The notes under the pieces: generated by a model
What the model was told of the DNA's origin: nothing
The model's database searches: none
What the model saw: the letters and a program-made list of their open reading frames with translations, nothing else
Shown here: piece by piece, positions 17,532 through 25,548 of the stretch
How the letters are laid out: each line of letters begins with the position of its first letter
Numbering within the stretch: the first letter of the stretch is position 1
Position numbers and translations under genes: made by a program
NCBI GenBank assembly: GCA_030403585.1
Contig: JAUEPE010000048.1
Span: forward strand, 1-51,330
Direction of reading: 5' to 3'
Length of the DNA: 51,330 nt
Source: Frankia sp. RB7
GTDB taxonomy: Bacteria; Pseudomonadota; Alphaproteobacteria; Rhizobiales; Xanthobacteraceae

Positions 17532-18690
17532 AATGCACCTCGCGCATATCCTGATAGGTCGCGATGTGTGCCCTGGCGGTGCGACTCCAGTCATGATGCC
17601 TGGCGACCCTGGCGCCATTCGCGATCAGGCGCGAGCGGAGAGGATCGGCGAGTGCGCTGAGGGTGGCATCCGCGATCGAGCCTGCGTGATGCGGATCGCA
17701 CCAGGCAACATCGTCGGGGCCGAGATATTCCGTGAAAGGCGCGATATGCGAGACCACCGCCGGCACGCCACTGGCCATTGCTTCCAGCACGGCCAGGCCA
17801 AAGCCTTCGCGCAAGGACGGGAACAGCAACGCATCGGCCAGGCGAAACAGCGATGGCATGTCGGCATCCATCAGCGGACCGGTCTCGATCACGGCATCCG
17901 CCGGCAGTCCGGCGTCGCGCAGCCGCGACTTGAACTGTTGTCGATAGAGACCATGGTCGAGGAGAGAAGCCCCACCGGCGATGACGAGCTGCGCGGACCG
18001 GTGCACGGCGTGCACCTGCCGGAAGGCATCGAGAATGCCGAGCGTATTCTTGCGCTGCTCGACGCCGCCGATGGACAGCAGGATCGGGCCTGCGCGAAGC
18101 CCGAGCCGGGCGCGCAGCACCTGGTCGGCGGATGCCGGAGCGGCCGAATAGCGTGCCGTGTCGACGCCATTGCCGACCAGCGTCGCCGCGCGGGACATCT
18201 CCGCCTCCAGCTCCGCCTGCCAAAACCGGCTGACGACGAACAGGCCGTCGGCGTGAACGATCGAACGACGGTCGAGCTCGCAGAGCCGCTCGTGGCTGAA
18301 TGCATCGATGTGATGAACGGTGCGGACATAGCGTTGAATCAGGCCGCGTTGCTTCAGCGTCGCGAGCGCGTTGCCGGAGATGCCGTCCTGGGCATGGAAG
18401 ACGTCGTACTGCCGATTTGCGGCATCCTCGAAATGCCGGACATAATCCTCGATGCGCGCTTCGACCATCGCGACGACGTCGCTAGAACTGGGCGACGCTG
18501 GCACGGAGCGCGTCGCGGCGACGCTGCGGCGGAAGAAGCCTTTACCTGCCGGGTCGGGCGCATGCACGACCGGCCTGTGTCCAAGATCTGTCAGGGCGTC
18601 CGCAAGCGCGAGCGCGTGCACCACGCCACCCCGTGGATTGGTCGAGTGCGTAAGGATCGCGATGCGAAGCCGGGACGAACCGCCGCTCAT
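17524..18690 (-). CDS. MSMEG_0565 family glycosyltransferase (GT4 fold)
   Basis: A 388-residue GT-B enzyme. The N-terminus RIAILTHSTNPRGGVVHALA forms the acceptor domain. The C-terminal domain carries LLSIGGVEQRKNTLGILDAF and the GT4 sugar-nucleotide motif REGFGLAVLEAMASGVPAVV (E-X7-E). It would transfer a sugar from an NDP-sugar to a small molecule. Its presence argues that the cluster makes or modifies a glycosylated metabolite and does more than hydrolyse a nitrile. Start and stop overlap neighbours by 4 and 8 nt, so the operon is tightly coupled. Confidence 0.88.
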   Translation of the reverse strand: MSGGSSRLRIAILTHSTNPRGGVVHALALADALTDLGHRPVVHAPDPAGKGFFRRSVAATRSVPASPSSSDVVAMVEARIEDYVRHFEDAANRQYDVFHAQDGISGNALATLKQRGLIQRYVRTVHHIDAFSHERLCELDRRSIVHADGLFVVSRFWQAELEAEMSRAATLVGNGVDTARYSAAPASADQVLRARLGLRAGPILLSIGGVEQRKNTLGILDAFRQVHAVHRSAQLVIAGGASLLDHGLYRQQFKSRLRDAGLPADAVIETGPLMDADMPSLFRLADALLFPSLREGFGLAVLEAMASGVPAVVSHIAPFTEYLGPDDVAWCDPHHAGSIADATLSALADPLRSRLIANGARVARHHDWSRTARAHIATYQDMREVHYA

Positions 18691-19682
18691 GCCACGCTCC
18701 GCTGCTGATGGCTCTCGTCTGGCGCACAGCCGATCAGGGGCTGCGCTGCGAAGTCCCAGACCGTTGCGCGGCCGGAGGGGCTGAGAATGTCCACGCTTGT
18801 TCCCACGCTGACCTCTCCGATCGCGGCCGCGGCGACGCCGCGCCGCTGGAAGCGCGACAGGACCTCATCGACGTTTTCGGGCTTCGCCGACAGGAGATAG
18901 CCGAAGCTCGGGAACGTGAGCAGCCAGCGCTCGAGCGGCGCACCGGAGGGAATCGGAATCGCCTCAACGTCAAGCGTGATGGCGACTTGCGAACACTCGG
19001 CCAGCATCGCCGCTGTCCCGACGATGCCGCCCTGGCTGATGTCCTTGGCGGCGAGCGCAAGCCCCGCCTCGGCAATGGACGGCAGGATCTCCAGATCGGC
19101 GCGCAGCCGCTCCGCGGGCGCGTCGGTGGCCGCCTCCCAGTTCGCGAACGGCTCGCGGTAGCGGCCGCGAAGATCGATCGCCGCGATCAGCTTGTCGCCG
19201 GGCCTGGCGTCGAAGCTGGTCAGCAGCCGCCTGGCGCGGCCGAGGATCGCGACGGCAAACTGGCACTGAGCGCTGCGCACATTGGTATGCCCGCCGATGA
19301 CGGGCACACCGAATGTCTTCGCGGCGGCTTTCAAGCCTTCGAGAATGGGCGCGGCCTTGTCCGCACCATTGGACCAGATCGCGTTGACGATGGCGGTCGG
19401 CCGTCCGCCCATCGCCGCGACGTCCGAGATGTTGACCATGGCGCCGCACCAGCCCGCAAACCAGGGGTCGGCGGCGACGAATTCGTTCATGAAGCCTTCG
19501 ATGGCGAACAACGTGTAGCCGTCACCTTCCGGGATCGCCGCGCAGTCGTCCCCCACCGCGATGGCGTCGCCGCCCGAGAGGTCGAGCGCGGCCGCAACAG
19601 CCGCGATGTCGGCCTTGGCGGCGATGCCGCGGCTTTGGCGGAGCCGTTCGGCGAGGCCTGTGAGTGCGGCGTCGGTCAGCAT
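18687..19682 (-). CDS. sll0787 family AIR synthase-like (PurM fold) protein
   Basis: A 331-residue protein of the PurM/SelD/ThiL superfamily. It contains the ATP-binding AIAVGDDCAAIPEGDGYTLF and the conserved NISDVAAMGGRPTAIVNAIW, followed by PVIGGHTNVR. Members use ATP to activate an amide or carboxyl oxygen, so amidine formation or phosphorylation of an intermediate are possible. The MSMEG_0567-type GNAT gene stops 2 nt upstream of this start. The family is named from Synechocystis sll0787, part of the same conserved cluster. Confidence 0.9.
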   Translation of the reverse strand: MLTDAALTGLAERLRQSRGIAAKADIAAVAAALDLSGGDAIAVGDDCAAIPEGDGYTLFAIEGFMNEFVAADPWFAGWCGAMVNISDVAAMGGRPTAIVNAIWSNGADKAAPILEGLKAAAKTFGVPVIGGHTNVRSAQCQFAVAILGRARRLLTSFDARPGDKLIAAIDLRGRYREPFANWEAATDAPAERLRADLEILPSIAEAGLALAAKDISQGGIVGTAAMLAECSQVAITLDVEAIPIPSGAPLERWLLTFPSFGYLLSAKPENVDEVLSRFQRRGVAAAAIGEVSVGTSVDILSPSGRATVWDFAAQPLIGCAPDESHQQRSVA

Positions 19683-19684
19683 GC

Positions 19685-20233
19685 TCAGGCCGCCAGTTTT
19701 GCGAGTGACCGGAAGCCGGTTTCAGGCGTCCGGAACGGCGGATAGTGATCGAGGTCGGCCTCCATGCGATGGTGCGGCCGGCCGAGCAGCTCGAATTCGC
19801 CGAGCGAGCGCCAGTGCATGTGCTGGAACAGAAGCGCATTCTGACTCTGCACGTTGGCAAGGAAGCGCCGGCAACCGCGCGCATGCGCAGAGGAGACGGC
19901 AAGCCGGATCAGACCGGCGCCAACCGCGCTGAGCCGGCGATAACCCTTTTCAACGGCAAGGCGGGAGCCCCACCACACATCCGCCTCGTGTTCGTCGCCG
20001 TGAATGCGCACGGTGCCGACGACATCGGCCTCGGCCACGCCGAGCAGCGACACGGCCACGAGCGGAATGGCGATATCGTCGATCGCGTCGCGATCATCAC
20101 CAGCAAACACGCCCTGCTCCTCGCAGAACACGTCGCGGCGCAACGCTGCGGCGGCAGCACGCTCCCACGCTTCGGTTGCGAACTTCACCTGGAATTCCGG
20201 CGCAACGAATGGCTTGAACGGCTCGAACATCAT
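19685..20233 (-). CDS. MSMEG_0567/Sll0786 family N-acetyltransferase
   Basis: A 182-residue GNAT enzyme starting MMFEPFKPFVAPEFQVKFAT. The acetyl-CoA region is VVGTVRIHGDEHEADVWWGS followed by LSAVGAGLIRLAVSSAHARG, with FQHMHWRSLGEFELLGRPHH near the end. It probably acylates an amine in the Nit1C pathway. Two adjacent ATGs exist; the first overlaps the radical SAM stop by 4 nt and the second by 1 nt. GGAG lies 8 nt before the first, which I chose. Confidence 0.88.
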   Translation of the reverse strand: MMFEPFKPFVAPEFQVKFATEAWERAAAAALRRDVFCEEQGVFAGDDRDAIDDIAIPLVAVSLLGVAEADVVGTVRIHGDEHEADVWWGSRLAVEKGYRRLSAVGAGLIRLAVSSAHARGCRRFLANVQSQNALLFQHMHWRSLGEFELLGRPHHRMEADLDHYPPFRTPETGFRSLAKLAA

Positions 20234-21360
20234 GCGCTTGCTCCGCGTTCGTAGGTGGACAGGGCCGAACAGGCGCCGCATTTGCCGCAGCCTGCCTTGA
20301 TGTCGGTGGCGCGTATGCCGGCGGCGCGCAGCATCTCGGCGAGCGGACGCAGGATTTCGTGCATGAATGCCGCTGACGGCGTCGCATGGCTCTCCAGCGG
20401 CGTGCCGGCAATCGGCACGAACGGCACGACGAAGGGATAGACGCCGATCTCGATGAGCCGGCGCGACAGCGCGAGGATCTCGGAAGGCTCGTCGCCGAGG
20501 CCAGCCAGGATATAGGTCGAGACCTGACCGCGGCCGAACACCGGGACGGCTGCAGCAAACGCCTCCATATATTGATCGATCGAGACCTGCGCCTTGCCGG
20601 GCATGATCCTTTGCCGCACGGCGGGCCCGATGACCTCCAGATGCATGCCGAGCGCGTCGACGCCCGCACTCTTCATGCGACCAAACCAGGCAAAATCGTC
20701 CGGCGGTTCGCATTGCGCCTGGATCGGCAGGTCGACGGCGGCTTTGACGGCCTGCGCACTCTCCGCAAGGATCCCGGCGCCACGATCGGACGTATGCGGC
20801 GTGCCCGTCGTCATCACCATGTGCCTGATACCGTCGAGCTCGACGGCCGCCTTTGCCACTTCGGCGAGCTGTGCCGGCGTCTTGCGCTCGACCGTACGTC
20901 CTGCCGCGAGCGACTGGCCGATGGCGCAGAACTGACAGGTCTTGGTGCGGCTTTGGTAGCGAATGCAGGTCTGCAGCACCGTGGTGGCGAGAACGTCGCG
21001 CCCGTGCAGGGTCGCAATCTTCCAATAGGGAACGCCGTCCTCGGTGCTGCGGTCGTAGAATTTGGGTCGCAACGGAAACGAGACCTCAGTGAGCACCACG
21101 CCGTCGCGCGAGATGCGGCTGCGCCCGGCCTCGTCTGGGCGCTCGACGAGATAGGGACTCTCGAAGGCCGGCGCATTGTGGACCGGAATCATCACGGTCG
21201 CGCCGTCGATCGTAAACGGCGTGTGATCCGACGGCCCGGCACCGCCGCGGCGGCCGGTTCCCGCGGTCTTGGGATCAGCGAGCCGGACCCCGAAGGACTG
21301 CAACTCGTTGATCAGTTGCTCGGTCGGCATCGCCATGGGTTGCGGCATCTGCGGTCTCAT
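20230..21360 (-). CDS. MSMEG_0568 family radical SAM protein
   Basis: A 376-residue protein of the Nit1C-associated radical SAM family. The cluster cysteines are C132, C142 and C145 (TCIRYQSRTKTCQFCAIG), giving C-X9-C-X2-C instead of the usual C-X3-C-X2-C. Near the end, C358, C361 and C364 (AGCGKCGACSAL) could bind a second iron-sulfur cluster. The barrel segments (VMTTGTPHTSDRGAG, GMHLEVIGPAVR, YILAGLGDEPSEI) fit a radical SAM TIM barrel. The start at 21360 has GGGAG 9 nt upstream and overlaps the nitrilase gene by 86 nt; later ATGs at 21348, 21336 and 21330 remain possible. The reaction is unknown. Confidence 0.88.
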   Translation of the reverse strand: MRPQMPQPMAMPTEQLINELQSFGVRLADPKTAGTGRRGGAGPSDHTPFTIDGATVMIPVHNAPAFESPYLVERPDEAGRSRISRDGVVLTEVSFPLRPKFYDRSTEDGVPYWKIATLHGRDVLATTVLQTCIRYQSRTKTCQFCAIGQSLAAGRTVERKTPAQLAEVAKAAVELDGIRHMVMTTGTPHTSDRGAGILAESAQAVKAAVDLPIQAQCEPPDDFAWFGRMKSAGVDALGMHLEVIGPAVRQRIMPGKAQVSIDQYMEAFAAAVPVFGRGQVSTYILAGLGDEPSEILALSRRLIEIGVYPFVVPFVPIAGTPLESHATPSAAFMHEILRPLAEMLRAAGIRATDIKAGCGKCGACSALSTYERGASA

Positions 21361-22330
21361 CTGATTGGTCTCCCGGAATGGGCCCGAGGCGGTTCGGGTG
21401 AAAGCCGTGCATCGGACGCGTGGCTTGGTCGTTCAGCACCAGCGAAAGCAGCTCCGGCCGGGCGTAGTGGCCGACCGAGTCCATCATCCGCTTGCGTTTG
21501 GTGATCAAAGCGAGATCGAGATCGGCGACCAGGATGCCCTCGCCGCTGGTCAAGGGCGGCACCAGGTGATTTCCTTCAGGGGAGACGATTGCGGTCATGC
21601 AACCGCCGCGCAGGCCTTTGCGCAGGCCTTCTTCCGGCGAGATTTTCGCAATCTGCTCCTCGGACAGCCAGCCAGTGGCGTTGACGACGAAGCATCCGCT
21701 TTCCAGCGCATGATGCCGGATCGTCACCTCGATCTGGTCGGCAAAGACCTGTCCGACCAGCGATCCCGGGAACTGGGCCGCATGGATTTCCTCATGCTGG
21801 GCCATCAGCGCGTAGCGGGCGAGCGGGTTGTAATGCTCCCAGCAGGCCAGCGCGCCGACCCGGCCGACCGCGGTCTCGACCACCTTCAGGCCGGCGCCAT
21901 CGCCCTGCCCCCAGATCATGCGCTCATGAAATGTCGGCGTGATCTTGCGGCGCTTCAGGACGATCGCGCCGTTCGCGTCGAACACGAGCTGGGTGTTGTA
22001 AAGCGAGCCGTGATCGCGCTCGTTGACGCCGAGCACCACCACCATGCCGTGACGCTTGGCCGCTTGCGCAACCGCGTCCGTCACGGGACCCGGCACGACG
22101 ACGGCGTTGTCGTAGAGCTGGATGTGCTCGGCGCCGCTCAGCACCGGCGGACGGACAAAGGAGAAATACGGGTACCAGGGAACGCACGTCTCCGGAAAAA
22201 CGGCGAACTGAACTCCCTTGCCGGCCGCCTCCGCGATGGCCGCCAGGATCCGGTCGAGCGTTCCGGTCGGCGTGTCCAGATCCGGCGCGATCTGAATCGC
22301 GCCAGCCCTGATCGTGCGCTTCGTTGTCAC
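21275..22330 (-). CDS. Nit6803-type nitrilase (Nit1C)
   Basis: A 351-residue carbon-nitrogen hydrolase. The catalytic triad is visible as E47 (FPETCVPWYPY), K129 (LKRRKITPTFHE) and C163 (GALACWEHYNPL), in the wording of aliphatic nitrilases of the Synechocystis Nit6803 group. It converts a nitrile to a carboxylic acid and ammonia in the cytosol, normally as a spiral oligomer. In Pseudomonas fluorescens NCIMB 11764 the equivalent Nit1C cluster is linked to growth on cyanide. The start is GTG with GGGAGGAG upstream. The C-terminal tail (DETADAATHGDADRATDQRV) runs into the radical SAM gene. Confidence 0.94.
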   Translation of the reverse strand: MTTKRTIRAGAIQIAPDLDTPTGTLDRILAAIAEAAGKGVQFAVFPETCVPWYPYFSFVRPPVLSGAEHIQLYDNAVVVPGPVTDAVAQAAKRHGMVVVLGVNERDHGSLYNTQLVFDANGAIVLKRRKITPTFHERMIWGQGDGAGLKVVETAVGRVGALACWEHYNPLARYALMAQHEEIHAAQFPGSLVGQVFADQIEVTIRHHALESGCFVVNATGWLSEEQIAKISPEEGLRKGLRGGCMTAIVSPEGNHLVPPLTSGEGILVADLDLALITKRKRMMDSVGHYARPELLSLVLNDQATRPMHGFHPNRLGPIPGDQSDETADAATHGDADRATDQRVAVLRGPAR

Positions 22331-22368
22331 TGTGCTCCTCCCTCGTCCGTCGCGTGAACCGACCGGGG

Positions 22369-22857
22369 TCAGACGGTCCAGGTGTGCATCATGAACGCGT
22401 CGTCCTTGCGGTGAAGCAGGATGAGGTCGAGCACATCGAGCGGATTGATCGGCCGGATGCCCGGAATGAGCGACGGTTCACCATGGCCGTAGAGCGCCTG
22501 CAGAGCGAACCGGCACGCATAGACCTTGCCGCCTTCATCCATGAATTTTGCGAGCTGGTTGTTGAAGTTCTGCGCGCCAGGGAAGGCTTCGTCGCCGATC
22601 TTCGGAAAGCCGCGCTGAATACCGAGCGTGACACCGGGACCGTAAAGCAGAACCGAGGTCTCAAAGCCCTTCCGCTTCAGGCGCAGCGCCTGGAGAATAT
22701 TGACGAGGCCGATGGAGCCTTCGAACGCGACGGTGTGGAAGGTGACGAGCGCCTTCTCACCGGGCTTTGCTTTGACGTCCTCGAAAACCTTCTCTTCGTA
22801 GTCGACAAGAAAGTCGCCCTTCTGACGCGCGGGCATGTTCACTGCTGGCATAGACAT
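22369..22857 (-). CDS. MSMEG_0572/Sll0783 family nitrogen starvation response protein
   Basis: A 162-residue protein, first gene of the Nit1C operon. The body KALVTFHTVAFEGSIGLVNI..RKGFETSVLLYGPGVTLGI resembles DsrE/DrsE-like folds, and FMDEGGKVYACRFALQALYG carries a conserved cysteine. Synechocystis sll0783 is among the genes most induced by nitrogen starvation, but its biochemical role is not settled. AGGAG lies 6 nt before the ATG, and a consensus sigma-54 promoter is about 40 nt further upstream. Confidence 0.9.
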   Translation of the reverse strand: MSMPAVNMPARQKGDFLVDYEEKVFEDVKAKPGEKALVTFHTVAFEGSIGLVNILQALRLKRKGFETSVLLYGPGVTLGIQRGFPKIGDEAFPGAQNFNNQLAKFMDEGGKVYACRFALQALYGHGEPSLIPGIRPINPLDVLDLILLHRKDDAFMMHTWTV

Positions 22858-22898
22858 CTCCTGTTCACGTCCGGGCCTCCCGGATCGAGATCAGGTTT

Positions 22899-22914
22899 TG
22901 CAATCAATGTGCCA
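22899..22914 (-). promoter_or_regulatory. Sigma-54 (RpoN) promoter of the Nit1C operon
   Basis: The minus strand reads TGGCAC-ATTGA-TTGCA, an exact match to the -24/-12 consensus TGGCAC-N5-TTGCW. The start of transcription would fall near 22888, about 30 nt before the ATG. Such promoters need an enhancer-binding activator such as NtrC, which fits a nitrogen-starvation cluster. I could not find a clean NtrC dyad upstream. Confidence 0.88.
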
Positions 22915-22951
22915 AGCGGCGTTCTGCACTACAAATCATCAACCCATACAA

Positions 22952-22983
22952 TATGCATTCATTTATGCATTCAATGTTGAATG
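22952..22983. promoter_or_regulatory. Operator-like repeats between Nit1C and the MocR gene
   Basis: TATGCATTCA occurs twice in the same direction (22952-22961 and 22964-22973, period 12). The second copy runs into a dyad, CATTCAA-TG-TTGAATG (22968-22983). The block lies about 38 bp upstream of the -24 element of the Nit1C promoter. MocR-type regulators often bind direct repeats, so the divergent MocR product is the obvious candidate. The binding partner is inferred. Confidence 0.5.
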
Positions 22984-23184
22984 GAGACCTGACTGGATCG
23001 AGATATGTTTGCGCAATGGTCGAAAAATACTGCCTGAGAAATGCTGGGCAGCGCGCTCGATCGGTGTGCAACACGCTTAAGCGGAACCGCCTCGCCGAGG
23101 CAAGCAACAGCTACGATGCAATTGCCTCAGCGCATGCAACAATATACAGTCAATTCTGCTGACGTAACTTGACGGAACCGAGCA

Positions 23185-24573
23185 ATGGCCGACTGGAGAC
23201 CCGATCTATCGAACAGCGACAAGCCGCGCTATCTCGCAATCGCAGATGCAATTGCCGACGACGTCGCCGCCGGACGGCTCGTCATCGGCGACCGCTTGCC
23301 GCCGCAGCGGAAACTCGCCAAGCGCCTCGATGTCGATTTCACCACCGTCGCACGCGGCTATGTCGAAGCCCAGAAGCGCGGGCTGATTGAATCGAAGGTC
23401 GGACAGGGAACCTTCGTTCGCGACAAGCCGCGACCGCGGCGTTCGACGACAAGCTTTCCGCCCCGTCCCGTCGATCTCTCCATGAACCTGCCGCCCGAGC
23501 CTGATGATCCCGAATTGATCGAGCGGATGCAGGCCGGCGCCGAACATGTGCTGCGCGACGTCGTATCGCTGCTGCGCTACCAGGGCTTTGGCGGCACGCA
23601 GGCCGACAAGGATGCCGCGTCAAGCTGGCTCGGCCGCCGTGCGCTGGTGCCGGCACAGAGCCGCATCTTCGTCTCGCCGGGGGCACATCCGGCGCTGCTC
23701 GGCATCCTCTCGATCCTTGCGAAAGCAGGCGAGGTGGTGCTGTGCGAGGCCATCACCTATCCCGGGATCAGGTCCATCGCCGCGCAGCTCGGCATCACCC
23801 TCGTCGGCCTGCCGATGGATGGCGATGGGATCGAGCCGCAGGCGCTCACCGATGCCTGCAAGAAGCTGAAGCCCAAGGCCGTCTACCTCAATCCGACGCT
23901 GCAGAATCCGACGACCCTGACGATCCCGGACTCGCGACGGCGCGAGATCGTCGCGATCGCACGACGCTTCAAGCTGCCGATCATCGAGGACGATGCCTAT
24001 GGCTTCATTCCCGAGCACGGCCACGGCCACGCGCCCTTTGCTGCGATCGCGCCTGATCTGACCTGGCACGTCGCGGGACTGGCAAAATGCATCGGCGCGG
24101 GCTTGCGCACCGCCTACGTCGTCGTGCCCGATACGCGCTCGGCCTGGCCGTTCGCCTCGGCGCTCCGGTCAGCAACTGTGATGGCGTCCCCGCTCACCGT
24201 GGCGATCGCGACCCGCTGGATCGAAGACGGCACCGCGGACACAATGTTGCGGTTCATCCGCGCCGAGACCTCGGCGCGGCAGAAGCTCGCCGCCGAAATC
24301 CTGCCCAAGGGGTCCTATCGCGGCGATCCCCTGAGCTTCAATTTGTGGGTTGCGCTGCCCGGAGCCTGGACCCGGTCGGCTTTCGTGGAGCATATGCGGC
24401 AGACTGGTATCGGCGTGGTCGCAAGCGACGCCTTTGTCGTGAGCGATCCACCACCGGAAGCCGTGAGAGTCTGCATCTGCGGTCCTTCAACCCGGGCGCA
24501 GATCCGGTCTGCGCTCGAATACGCCGCTCACGCGCTGGTCGAAACGCCGGCCCTGGCGTCGCCGTTTCTCTGA
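23185..24573 (+). CDS. MocR-type regulator (GntR winged helix + PLP aminotransferase domain)
   Basis: A 462-residue two-domain regulator. Residues 15-80 form the GntR winged helix (AIADDVAAGRLVIGDRLPPQ, then VGQGTFVRDK). Residues ~110-455 form an aminotransferase class-I domain with N241 (LQNPTTL), D270 (IIEDDAYGF) and the PLP lysine at K301 (VAGLAKCIGAGLRTAYVV). The key lysine is kept, so PLP can be bound. It is divergent from the Nit1C operon across a 327-bp gap with a sigma-54 promoter and direct repeats, so control of that operon by an amino compound is plausible but unproven. GGAA precedes the ATG. Confidence 0.9.
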   Translation: MADWRPDLSNSDKPRYLAIADAIADDVAAGRLVIGDRLPPQRKLAKRLDVDFTTVARGYVEAQKRGLIESKVGQGTFVRDKPRPRRSTTSFPPRPVDLSMNLPPEPDDPELIERMQAGAEHVLRDVVSLLRYQGFGGTQADKDAASSWLGRRALVPAQSRIFVSPGAHPALLGILSILAKAGEVVLCEAITYPGIRSIAAQLGITLVGLPMDGDGIEPQALTDACKKLKPKAVYLNPTLQNPTTLTIPDSRRREIVAIARRFKLPIIEDDAYGFIPEHGHGHAPFAAIAPDLTWHVAGLAKCIGAGLRTAYVVVPDTRSAWPFASALRSATVMASPLTVAIATRWIEDGTADTMLRFIRAETSARQKLAAEILPKGSYRGDPLSFNLWVALPGAWTRSAFVEHMRQTGIGVVASDAFVVSDPPPEAVRVCICGPSTRAQIRSALEYAAHALVETPALASPFL

Positions 24574-24588
24574 TCCGTCAGCGCGGCG

Positions 24589-25548
24589 TCAACTCGTGAC
24601 ACGTTCGCCGCGCCCGTAGACCAGCAGCATGAAGATGATGACAAGGCCGTAGATCACCTGGCGGCCGGCCTCAGGCATGTCCATGATCGACAGCACGCTG
24701 TTGAGCAGCACGATCAGCACGACGCCGATCAGCGTCCCGAGATAGCGGCCGCGGCCGCCGAGGATGTTGGTGCCGCCGATCACAACCGCCGCGATCGACG
24801 GCAGCAGATAGGCATCCCCCATGCCCTGATAGGCCTTGGTTGAGTAGCCGGCGAGCAGAACGCCGGCGAGCGCGGCGGCGAGACCGCACAGCACGAAGCA
24901 GATCACGGTGATGCGGCGGGTGTCGACGCCGGCGAGATAGGCGGCGGCCTCCTTGTTGCCGATGGCATAGACGTAGCGGCCGAGCGTGGTGCGCTGCAGG
25001 ACAATCGTGACGAGCACCGACACGGCGATCCAGACGAACAAGGCGTTGGGAATGCCGAGCGTGCGGTCGCCGGCGAGCATCCGCATCAGGTCGGTGGCGC
25101 CGGTCTGCGGCGCGTAGCCGCCGGTATGCGCAACCATCAGGCCGCGCATCACCGCGTTGACGCCGAGCGTGAAGATCATCGAGGGCACGCGCAGATAGGC
25201 AACCCCGATGCCGTTGACGAGACCGACCAGGAGCCCGACCCCGAGCCCGACGGGAATTGCGAGCGGCCCGCCGATCGATGTCGCCATCATCGCGGCCGCG
25301 GCCAGCGTCCACGGCACCGACAGGTCGATCTGGGCGATCAGGATCACCATCATCATCCCGGCGGCCACGATGCCGAGGAAGGCGCCGATCTGAAGTTGCT
25401 GCAACAGATAGGTCGGTGACAACAGCGGCGCGCTGCCGAAGCGCGCAAAAGTATAGACCGTGCCCGCCACCAGGATGACGAGGATGAACAGCGCCGCGAT
25501 CAAGATCGGGCGGTCGTCGCGCGAGAGACTGAGTGAGGCCGAACTCAT
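24589..25548 (-). CDS. Ribose-type sugar ABC permease (RbsC-like), 2 of 2
   Basis: A 319-residue inner-membrane protein of the BPD_transp_2 family with about nine helices. It contains AQIDLSVPWTLAAAAMMATS near the N-terminus, GIGVAYLRVPSMIFTLGVNAV in the middle and the coupling segment LPSIAAVVIGGTNILGGRGRYLGT. It is the last gene of the operon and overlaps the upstream permease by 4 nt. It is convergent with the MocR gene 15 nt away. It pairs with the other permease as a heterodimeric pore. Confidence 0.9.
   Translation of the reverse strand: MSSASLSLSRDDRPILIAALFILVILVAGTVYTFARFGSAPLLSPTYLLQQLQIGAFLGIVAAGMMMVILIAQIDLSVPWTLAAAAMMATSIGGPLAIPVGLGVGLLVGLVNGIGVAYLRVPSMIFTLGVNAVMRGLMVAHTGGYAPQTGATDLMRMLAGDRTLGIPNALFVWIAVSVLVTIVLQRTTLGRYVYAIGNKEAAAYLAGVDTRRITVICFVLCGLAAALAGVLLAGYSTKAYQGMGDAYLLPSIAAVVIGGTNILGGRGRYLGTLIGVVLIVLLNSVLSIMDMPEAGRQVIYGLVIIFMLLVYGRGERVTS

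Noticed and set aside
22985..23184. NtrC enhancer sites for the sigma-54 promoter
   Set aside because: Single TGCGCA- and TGTGCA-like half-sites are present, but no properly spaced pair could be seen.
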